5,976 nucleotides of DNA from an uncultured Blautia sp. (GTDB lineage Bacteria > Bacillota > Clostridia > Lachnospirales > Lachnospiraceae): positions 1-5,976 of the forward strand of contig CAKRTP010000109.1 of NCBI GenBank assembly GCA_934402155.1. The letters run 5' to 3'. Below, piece by piece: positions 1 through 4,744 of this stretch; positions within the stretch are counted from its first letter, which is position 1, and every line of letters starts with the position of its first letter. The translations under genes and the position numbers were made by a program. The notes below the pieces were generated by a model. It did not search any database and was not told where the DNA came from. It worked only from the letters and a program-made list of their open reading frames with translations.

Positions 1-455
1 TCAGCATCCATCTCGCACTCTTCTTTGTCGATGATGATCTGGCCTTTCTGGTCAAACATAAAGGATACACAGCCCTGTGTACCAATGCTTCCATATCCCT
101 TGGTGAAAGCATTTCTTACATTACTTGCTGTACGGTTCTTGTTGTCAGTCAGAGTTTCAACGATGATCGCAACACCATTCGGACCATATCCTTCATATGT
201 AGCATGCTCATAGTTGTCAGCAGAATCTGCGCCTGCTGCCTTCTTGATACCACGCTCGATCGTATCGTTCGGCATATTGTTTGCCTTTGCCTTCGCAATA
301 ACATCACGAAGCTTGCTGTTGTTGTTCGGATCCGCGCCGCCAGCCTTGACTGCCATAACGATCTCACGTCCGATCACGGTAAAGATCTTACCTTTTTTGG
401 CATCATTTTTTTCTTTCTTATGCTTGATATTCGCAAATTTTGAATGTCCTGACAT
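1..455 (-). CDS. yebC: YebC/PmpR (TACO1) family protein, 3' end cut off by window edge
   Basis: The first 151 residues are visible; the family is usually about 240-250 aa, so roughly the C-terminal third lies outside. The N-terminus [14 protein letters not shown] is the family hallmark, with F7 where many members have W. It is followed by [11 protein letters not shown] (22-32), the [20 protein letters not shown] helix region (47-66), RGIKKAAG (68-75), [14 protein letters not shown] (87-100) and [13 protein letters not shown] (105-117). Family members were long annotated as DNA-binding transcriptional regulators; more recent work on YebC/TACO1 links them to ribosomes and to translation of proline-rich stretches. 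Which role applies here cannot be read from sequence. The ATG at 455-453 is preceded by AAGGAGC (GGAG at 464-467, 8 nt spacing), which fixes the start. The gene has its own promoter at 534-562 and follows mazF on the same strand, with no clear terminator between them. Confidence 0.95.
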   Translation of the reverse strand, partial: MSGHSKFANIKHKKEKNDAKKGKIFTVIGREIVMAVKAGGADPNNNSKLRDVIAKAKANNMPNDTIERGIKKAAGADSADNYEHATYEGYGPNGVAIIVETLTDNKNRTASNVRNAFTKGYGSIGTQGCVSFMFDQKGQIIIDKEECEMDA

Positions 456-486
456 TTGTCTCGCTCCTTTTATTTCTTATCTTTCT

Positions 487-519
487 GTAAACCCTGCTCA
501 AAAAAGCCGGTAAACCTGC
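487..519. repeat. Short direct repeat in the yebC leader
   Basis: On the plus strand GTAAACCCTGC (487-497) and GTAAACCTGC (510-519) are near-identical copies differing by one C, offset by about two helical turns (23 bp from first base to first base). Both lie between the yebC promoter and its ribosome binding site, and the distal copy forms most of the small hairpin at 506-519. No known factor is assigned; the repeat could be a protein-binding or RNA-level element, or chance. Confidence 0.4.
500..519 (-). terminator. Small hairpin plus T6 in the yebC leader (weak terminator or attenuator?)
   Basis: On the minus strand GCAGG-TTTA-CCGGC (519-506) can fold as GC/GC and GG/CC pairs around one A/G mismatch with a four-base loop. 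It is followed immediately by TTTTTT (505-500). The shape is that of a minimal intrinsic terminator, but the stem is short and imperfect. It lies only about 10-20 nt after the predicted yebC transcription start, so it could equally be chance or terminate readthrough from mazF. Confidence 0.25.
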
Positions 520-533
520 ATAATTACTGATAA

Positions 534-562
534 AATATAGCACTTTCCACAGGATTCGTCAA
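534..562 (-). promoter_or_regulatory. Sigma-A promoter for yebC (extended -10)
   Basis: Read on the minus strand, TTGACG (562-557) is followed 17 nt later by TATATT (539-534). TG one base before the -10 makes it an extended -10 site. Transcription should start near 528, giving a leader of about 73 nt before the yebC ATG. The -35 begins only 10 nt after the mazF stop codon, so yebC has its own promoter and may also receive readthrough from the alr-mazF side. Confidence 0.7.
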
Positions 563-572
563 GGATAACTGC

Positions 573-920
573 TTAAAAAGTAAGCTCAAGACTGATTTCC
601 AGCGCATGGTTCACCTTATCCAGCATTGCCTGATCCAGATGACAGACTTTGTCCTTGAGCCTTCTCTTATCAATTGTCCGCAGTTGTTCCAGAAGGATCA
701 CAGAATCCCTCTCGATCCCGTAAGCAGATGCATCGATCTCAATATGTGTCGGCAGCTTTGCCTTGTTCATCTTTGACGTGATCGCCGCACAGATCACCGT
801 CGGACTGTGTCTGTTTCCAACATCATTCTGAATGATCAGCACCGGGCGGATGCCACCCTGCTCACTTCCGACTACCGGACGCAGATCTGCATAAAAGATA
901 TCCCCTCTTTTAATTACCAC
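573..920 (-). CDS. mazF: MazF/PemK-family endoribonuclease toxin (EndoA/NdoA type)
   Basis: A 115-aa protein of the length expected for B. subtilis NdoA (about 116 aa) and very similar to it as I recall it: RGDIFYADL (5-13), [19 protein letters not shown] (15-33), [14 protein letters not shown] (35-48), KLPTHIEID (55-63), [16 protein letters not shown] (70-85). The family cuts single-stranded mRNA in the cytoplasm; B. subtilis NdoA acts at UACAU. R25 and T48 fall exactly on the catalytic Arg and Thr positions of NdoA, so the active site looks intact. Start choice: a GTG at 929 would extend it to 118 aa, but the only SD-like GGAG (934-931) is 1 nt from that codon and 10 nt from the GTG at 920. 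The 920 start also gives the NdoA-like N-terminus MVIKRGD and matching numbering. It lies 124 nt downstream of alr, as in B. subtilis, but the antitoxin gene normally found between them is missing. Confidence 0.93.
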   Translation of the reverse strand: MVIKRGDIFYADLRPVVGSEQGGIRPVLIIQNDVGNRHSPTVICAAITSKMNKAKLPTHIEIDASAYGIERDSVILLEQLRTIDKRRLKDKVCHLDQAMLDKVNHALEISLELTF

Positions 921-999
921 ACAATTCACACTCCGATTCTTCTGTTGCTGCCCGCTTTGGACAGCTCCATTCTTTTTTCTCTGGAATTAGTATTTCCAT
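910..999 (-). CDS. Possible 29-codon ORF overlapping the mazF start (doubtful)
   Basis: An ATG at 999-997 opens 29 codons ending in TAA at 912-910, which overlaps the mazF GTG (920) by 11 nt in another frame. The predicted peptide starts [14 protein letters not shown], is rich in Glu and Lys, and ends with cysteines spaced C13-x10-C24-x2-C27. Upstream there is only a weak GAG before a run of A. The mazF SD-like GGAG lies inside this frame, so the layout would allow stop/restart coupling to mazF. I do not recognise the peptide, and it is far too short for the ribbon-helix-helix antitoxin (about 90 aa in B. subtilis). A second frame at 926-1018 (30 codons) also opens here without any SD. Either may be chance. 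Confidence 0.15.
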   Translation of the reverse strand: MEILIPEKKEWSCPKRAATEESECELCGN

Positions 1000-1044
1000 T
1001 TTTTTCTCGTGTATACATGTGTGGTACTTTTACAGATTTTCTCT

Positions 1045-2211
1045 CTAGTTAAAGAAAGTCAGTTCTCCCCATTCTCTGCCATCTTTGATATAAACTCTCG
1101 GAACACGTTTGCTGATATCACAGGCAAACTCATAGGAAAAACGACCCGACAGATCACCGATTTCCTCAAGGCTGATCACCTCATCGCCATCTTTTCCGAT
1201 CAATGTCACTTCATCGCCAGTTTCTGCCTGCGGGATCTCTGTGATATCTGCCATAAACTGATCCATACAGACTCTGCCGAGAATCGGCGCCTTTTTGCCA
1301 TGGATCAGAACCCAGCCCTTATTCGACAGAGAACGTGGATATCCGTCAGCATATCCTACCGGTATCGTCGCCACCCGCATCTTTTTGTCGGCAACATAAG
1401 TTCCGCCATAGCTGAAAGCAGTTCCCGGTTCCACAGTCTTGATAAAAGCAATATGGCTCTTAAGTTCCATAGCCGGGATCAGTTTTACCCTGTCTCTCTC
1501 AACTTCGACAGAAGGATAAATTCCGTAAATCGTGATGCCTGCACGCACGGCGTTCAGATTTGCCTCCGGTACGCGGATGATTCCCGCGCTGTTGGAACAA
1601 TGCTTCATCGGAATATGAACACCGGCCGTTTCAAGAAGCTGTGCAAAATCCAGATAACGTTTCAGCTGATCGATCGCAGGACTTCTGTCCGTCTCATCTG
1701 CTCTCGCAAAATGTGTGAACATTCCCTCGATCTCAACATTCGGAAGTTCTGATATCTTTTTGATCTCATCAACACTTTCCTGTCTGTCTGCAAATCCGAT
1801 ACGGCCCATACCGGTATCCAGACCGATATGAATATGTACATTTCTTCCCTGACGTTTTGCTTCCTCCGAAAGTTTCTGTGCCATCTCATAAGTGCAGACA
1901 GTTAAACGGATTTCTCTGGAAATCATTTCTGTAAAATATTCCTCAAAAACAATTCCGAGGATCAGGATCGGTTTCTCAACACCAAAGGTGCGAAGCTGCA
2001 GTGCTTCTTCCGGTGTCGCAACCGCAAATCCCCAGATATAGTCATAGCCTTCGATCAGACGGGAGATTGCTTCCGCACCGTGGCCATATCCATCTGCTTT
2101 GATCACCGCAACGATCCTGGTTCCCTCGGCAATATTTTTTTTCATTTCCGCAAAGTTATGTGCGATCGCATCCAGCGATACAACCGCCTTTACTCTTTCG
2201 AATTTCTTCAT
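1045..2211 (-). CDS. alr: Alanine racemase, PLP-dependent
   Basis: A 388-aa cytoplasmic enzyme that interconverts L- and D-alanine for peptidoglycan synthesis; length is normal for Alr. The N-terminal alpha/beta barrel carries the PLP lysine in AVIKADGYGHG (K38). The second catalytic residue, Tyr in FSYGGTY (Y268), matches Tyr265 of the Geobacillus enzyme. The substrate-site motif RVCMDQ (313-318) and the barrel motifs LDTGMGRIGF (131-140), GMFTHFARAD (163-172) and HCSNSAGI (204-211) are all present. Odd point: the residue before LDTGMGR is G130, where many Alr proteins have a carbamylated lysine that steadies an active-site arginine (here R137). The ATG at 2211 has GAGGAG at 2224-2229 with a rather long 12-nt spacing. 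It follows nnrE/nnrD by 39 nt on the same strand with no terminator visible, so co-transcription is likely; mazF follows after 124 nt. Confidence 0.96.
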   Translation of the reverse strand: MKKFERVKAVVSLDAIAHNFAEMKKNIAEGTRIVAVIKADGYGHGAEAISRLIEGYDYIWGFAVATPEEALQLRTFGVEKPILILGIVFEEYFTEMISREIRLTVCTYEMAQKLSEEAKRQGRNVHIHIGLDTGMGRIGFADRQESVDEIKKISELPNVEIEGMFTHFARADETDRSPAIDQLKRYLDFAQLLETAGVHIPMKHCSNSAGIIRVPEANLNAVRAGITIYGIYPSVEVERDRVKLIPAMELKSHIAFIKTVEPGTAFSYGGTYVADKKMRVATIPVGYADGYPRSLSNKGWVLIHGKKAPILGRVCMDQFMADITEIPQAETGDEVTLIGKDGDEVISLEEIGDLSGRFSYEFACDISKRVPRVYIKDGREWGELTFFN

Positions 2212-2250
2212 GATTTATTTTATCTCCTCACTGCATATCGCAAATATTTT

Positions 2251-3837
2251 TCAGTACAGTTTCTTTGAGAAATCCTTCCGGCATTCCTCAAAAACCTCTG
2301 CCAGTGCCCGTGCAATATCTCCTGCCTTCATCCCATAAATGCCCCTGTCTTTTGCCGCCGCATCTCCTGCAAGGCCATGAAGAAAAACACCAAAAGCTGC
2401 CTGTTCTGCAAGATCTGCAGGGTCCTGCCGGAATGCACATACGATACCGGCCAGAATGCCTGACAGAACATCACCGCTTCCGGCTGTCGCCATCCCGGGA
2501 TTTCCGCTCTGATTGATCCAGCAGAAATCTTTTTGGGGAGATGCAATAACCGTAACAGCATCTTTGAGTACGCAGACCACATCATTCTGCCGGGCAAAAT
2601 CTGAAGCTGTCCTGACAAGATCATTCTGTATTTCATTTATCGACAACACAGGATTATTTTCCTGCCCACTGTTTTCCTCTCGGTTTATAAGCTTTTTACT
2701 AAGCCGGCTCATTTCACCAGGATGTGGAGTGCAGATTACCTGACTGTGACAGAAATACTTCTTCCAGTCCGGATTTTTGGAAAGCAGATTCAGTCCGTCT
2801 GCATCCAGGATCACAGGTTTCTTCGTTTTTTCGGCCGAAGCAAGAAAAAACTCTGTTTTTCTCTCACTTTTTTCTGATTGTCCAAGCCCCGGTCCGATCA
2901 CGATCACATCGCACCAGCGCACTGCATCAGACCATGCAGCTTCACCACCGGAGTCGTCCGCATACATTGCCTCCGGAAGAAGTGTCTGAAGCGGAATACG
3001 ATTCTCCTCATCTGAAAGAATCTTTACCATTCCGGCACCGGCAGCAAAAGCTCCCTCTGCACAGAGATATGCTGCACCGCACATTCCCCTGCTTCCGGCA
3101 ACAACAAGAACTTTGCCAAATGTACCCTTGTTTCCGTTCACAATGCGTTCAGGAAGCTTCAGGAGGTCTTTTTTCTCAAGAACACCTGACGATGGCAGAA
3201 GATCTGGATTCTCGTAGATACCGACATCCGCTGTGACAACTCTGCCGGCGAACATCTTTCCGGGATAAAGGCACAAGCCTGTTTTGCCAAACGCAAATGT
3301 CACCGTCAGGTCTGCACGAAAAGCAATTCCAAGCTCCGCACCAGTAGTGCTGCTTACACCTGACGGAAGATCAACTGCTACTTTCCAGGCAGACACTTCA
3401 TTCACAGCTTTCAGTACATCCCGATATTTTCCTTCGATCGGACGGTCAAGTCCGACGCCGAAAATGGCATCTACTATAGTAGTATATTCCTGCAATCGAA
3501 GGTTATTCACCAAAGGAACCTGATAATTTTGTGCTATTTCAAGCTGATGGCATGTTTCCTCCGTCCGATGATCCGGATTTCCCATCATATAAATCTCAGC
3601 ATCATATCCATGCAGATACAGGATCCTCGCGATCGCAACACCGTCACCGCCATTATTTCCACCTCCGCAGATACACAGGATGCGCTGTCTGCACTTCGTA
3701 TTTTCAAAATGCTTCTCCATCTCATCAACGACTGCCAGTGCCGCCCTCTCCATCAGTACGCAGGACGGTACTCCCTTTTTATCAATTGTATAACGATCCA
3801 TCTCTTTCATTTCCGGCCCGTTCACAATCCGTCTCAT
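2251..3837 (-). CDS. nnr: Bifunctional NAD(P)HX epimerase / ADP-dependent NAD(P)HX dehydratase (NnrE-NnrD fusion, YjeF type)
   Basis: A 528-aa metabolite-repair enzyme. The N-terminal YjeF_N epimerase domain (about 1-215) interconverts R- and S-NAD(P)HX; it shows GVPSCVLMERAA (22-33), the dinucleotide-site motif GGGNNGGDG (58-66), VDAIFGVGL (122-130, D123) and VDLPSG (155-160). The C-terminal ribokinase-like domain (about 230-520) dehydrates S-NAD(P)HX back to NAD(P)H with ADP or ATP; it shows NKGTFGKVLVVAGS (236-249), IGPGLG (314-319), ILDADGLNLL (343-352), HPGE (372-375) and NPGMATAGSGDVLSG (446-460, with D456 in the family's GDV motif). Residues about 381-403 form an extra polar, Glu/Asn-rich loop compared with the versions I know. 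The ATG at 3837 has GAGGAG at 3843-3848, spacing 5. It lies downstream of rex behind a hairpin/T-tract and has too little free sequence for its own promoter after that hairpin. Confidence 0.95.
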   Translation of the reverse strand: MRRIVNGPEMKEMDRYTIDKKGVPSCVLMERAALAVVDEMEKHFENTKCRQRILCICGGGNNGGDGVAIARILYLHGYDAEIYMMGNPDHRTEETCHQLEIAQNYQVPLVNNLRLQEYTTIVDAIFGVGLDRPIEGKYRDVLKAVNEVSAWKVAVDLPSGVSSTTGAELGIAFRADLTVTFAFGKTGLCLYPGKMFAGRVVTADVGIYENPDLLPSSGVLEKKDLLKLPERIVNGNKGTFGKVLVVAGSRGMCGAAYLCAEGAFAAGAGMVKILSDEENRIPLQTLLPEAMYADDSGGEAAWSDAVRWCDVIVIGPGLGQSEKSERKTEFFLASAEKTKKPVILDADGLNLLSKNPDWKKYFCHSQVICTPHPGEMSRLSKKLINREENSGQENNPVLSINEIQNDLVRTASDFARQNDVVCVLKDAVTVIASPQKDFCWINQSGNPGMATAGSGDVLSGILAGIVCAFRQDPADLAEQAAFGVFLHGLAGDAAAKDRGIYGMKAGDIARALAEVFEECRKDFSKKLY

Positions 3838-3851
3838 ATAGACTCCTCTCC

Positions 3852-3911
3852 AAAAACAGCAGAAAAGGCTGTTACGCAGCCTCCTTATGATAAGGAGCCG
3901 GGTAACAGCCT
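3852..3911 (-). terminator. Hairpin plus T-tracts between rex and nnr (terminator or attenuator)
   Basis: On the minus strand AGGCTGTTAC (3911-3902) pairs perfectly with GTAACAGCCT (3875-3866). Nested inside, CTCCTTA (3897-3891) pairs with TAAGGAG (3887-3881) around a 3-nt loop. The long stem is followed by TTTTCTGCTGTTTTTG (3865-3850), as in an intrinsic terminator. A compact alternative also exists: AGGCTG (3882-3877) with CAGCCT (3871-3866), loop CGTAA, running into the same T tract; it cannot coexist with the nested inner stem. The element starts 15 nt past the rex stop codon and ends next to the ribosome binding site of nnr, so it either ends rex transcription partly or works as an attenuator for the downstream genes. 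Confidence 0.75.
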
Positions 3912-3926
3912 GTAACTGTCCTCTTT

Positions 3927-4583
3927 TTATGATTGCTGCTCTTCTACATGTTCCTGACGATATTGACTGAGATTGTAGGATAAAGTCATCAGACTCTCAG
4001 AAAGATGAACATTCTCTACAATTACGTCATCCGGGGTATCCAGATCAATATGAGCAAAATTCCAGATCGCTTTGATGCCATTCTCGATCAGAATGTCTGC
4101 CATATCCTTTGCCTTGTTCTTAGGAAGTGTAAGGATTGCGATCTCAATGTTATTCTCTCTTAAGAAAAACGGAAGATTGCTGATCATCTGGATCTCAATT
4201 CCGCGAACTGCAATACCCTCAAGAACAGGGTTTACATCAAAGATCCCCATAAGTTTGAAGCCACGTTTTTCAAAATCAACATAATTGGCAAGTGCCTGTC
4301 CCAGATTACCGGCACCAACGATGATCATCGGATGTACCTCATCCAGTCCCAGGATCTTACCGATCTCTGTATAAAGATATTTTACATTATAACCGTATCC
4401 CTGCTGCCCAAACCCTCCGAAATTATTCAAATCCTGACGGATCTGAGATGCTGTGACACGCATTTTCTTACTAAGATCATTGGAAGATATACGCTCAACA
4501 TTGTCTTCCAGTAATTCGCCAAGATAGCGATAATACCGGGGCAGTCTCTTAATTACAGCTTTTGATATCTGTTTTGCCTCCAC
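3927..4583 (-). CDS. rex: Redox-sensing transcriptional repressor Rex
   Basis: A 218-aa DNA-binding dimer that senses NADH/NAD+ and represses fermentation and respiration genes until NADH accumulates. The N-terminal winged helix covers about 1-80: AVIKRLPRYYRYL (9-21), ISSNDLSKKMRVTASQIRQD (32-51) and the recognition/wing segment NNFGGFGQQGYGY (53-65). The Rossmann domain follows, with the glycine-rich NADH loop VGAGNLGQAL (89-98) and the FDVNP strand end (115-119, D116); NFAHIDL (175-181) is also typical. The C-terminal helix (about 195-212) matches the Rex domain-swapping helix. The start is GTG at 4583 with AAGGGAGGG at 4590-4598 (6-nt spacing). It is read from a consensus promoter at 4614-4642 and is divergent from the ABC-F gene, which recalls ydiF-rex in B. 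subtilis. Autoregulation is plausible but not shown. Confidence 0.97.
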   Translation of the reverse strand: MEAKQISKAVIKRLPRYYRYLGELLEDNVERISSNDLSKKMRVTASQIRQDLNNFGGFGQQGYGYNVKYLYTEIGKILGLDEVHPMIIVGAGNLGQALANYVDFEKRGFKLMGIFDVNPVLEGIAVRGIEIQMISNLPFFLRENNIEIAILTLPKNKAKDMADILIENGIKAIWNFAHIDLDTPDDVIVENVHLSESLMTLSYNLSQYRQEHVEEQQS

Positions 4584-4613
4584 CGTTGTCCCTCCCTTAA
4601 TACTTTCCTGTTA

Positions 4614-4642
4614 ATTATAACGAAATGACATTTTATTGTCAA
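4614..4642 (-). promoter_or_regulatory. Consensus sigma-A promoter for rex
   Basis: On the minus strand TTGACA (4642-4637) and TATAAT (4619-4614) are both perfect consensus hexamers separated by 17 nt. Start of transcription is expected near 4607, giving a leader of about 24 nt before the GTG. A promoter this strong for a repressor gene suggests that something holds it down; inverted repeats overlap both hexamers (GTTA-ATTA-TAAC at 4610-4621 over the -10, and the TGACA/TGTCA set at 4625-4655 over the -35). Confidence 0.85.
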
Positions 4643-4655
4643 TCTATGTTGACGA
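4625..4655. promoter_or_regulatory. Operator-like inverted repeats over the rex -35
   Basis: Three alternating half-sites lie in a row on the plus strand: TGACA (4626-4630), TGTCA (4637-4641) and TGACG (4650-4654). The first two form ATGACA-TTTTAT-TGTCAA minus its outer mismatches; the second and third form TTGTCAA-TCTATG-TTGACGA (6 of 7 positions paired). The middle half-site is the rex -35 itself, so a protein bound here would block rex. The arms resemble Rex half-sites (TTGTTAA/TTGTGAA), but the 6-nt spacing differs from the 4 nt of the known Rex box, so assignment to Rex is only a guess. Confidence 0.35.
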
Positions 4656-4671
4656 ATATGTGCAATTTTTA

Positions 4672-4689
4672 CTGTTTTTTCCTTTACAA
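4672..4689 (+). promoter_or_regulatory. Weak Rex-box candidate over the ABC-F -35
   Basis: The 18-mer CTGTTTTTTCCTTTACAA fits the Rex pattern TTGTTAA-N4-TTAACAA at 10 of 14 defined positions, with a good right half (TTTACAA) and a poor left half. It covers the -35 hexamer of the ABC-F promoter. In AT-rich intergenic DNA such a match can be chance. Confidence 0.15.
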
Positions 4690-4711
4690 AGCCCACGTTT
4701 ACCCTTATAAT
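4683..4711 (+). promoter_or_regulatory. Sigma-A promoter for the ABC-F gene
   Basis: TTTACA (4683-4688) is followed after exactly 17 nt by TATAAT (4706-4711). Transcription should begin near 4718, which leaves a leader of about 27 nt to the ATG at 4745, with GGAGGA at 4733-4738. This leader is too short for the peptide-plus-hairpin attenuators that often control antibiotic-resistance ABC-F genes, which argues for a housekeeping role. Confidence 0.85.
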
Positions 4712-4744
4712 CATAGCGTAATATCGATTTTTGGAGGAATATTT

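Noticed and set aside
1010..1038. TATACA (1015-1010, minus strand) as a -10 for a separate mazF promoter
   Set aside because: No hexamer near TTGACA lies 16-18 nt upstream, so mazF is more likely read through from alr.
807..1052. Plus-strand frame of 81 codons spanning mazF 5' end and the alr-mazF gap, considered as an antisense antitoxin
   Set aside because: No SD, no promoter found, and no resemblance to RHH, AbrB or other antitoxin folds; its first half is forced by the mazF sequence.
1009..1752. Long plus-strand frame (247 codons) opposite alr
   Set aside because: It is fully antisense to a clear alanine racemase, resembles no family I know and has no SD; a shadow of alr codon usage.
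1835..1839. UACAU sites (the B. subtilis MazF target) in the alr, rex, nnr and yebC messages
   Set aside because: A few 5-mers in several kilobases is about what chance gives; no clustering seen that would suggest self-control.
3471..3482. Perfect 12-bp palindrome CTACTATAGTAG inside nnr
   Set aside because: It encodes conserved epimerase residues (TTIVDA region), and I found no -35 at a suitable distance to make it an internal promoter; probably coding coincidence.
3529..3915. Plus-strand frames of 119-128 codons over the nnr start and the hairpin
   Set aside because: They are antisense to the conserved epimerase N-terminus and run through the terminator hairpin; no SD or family match.
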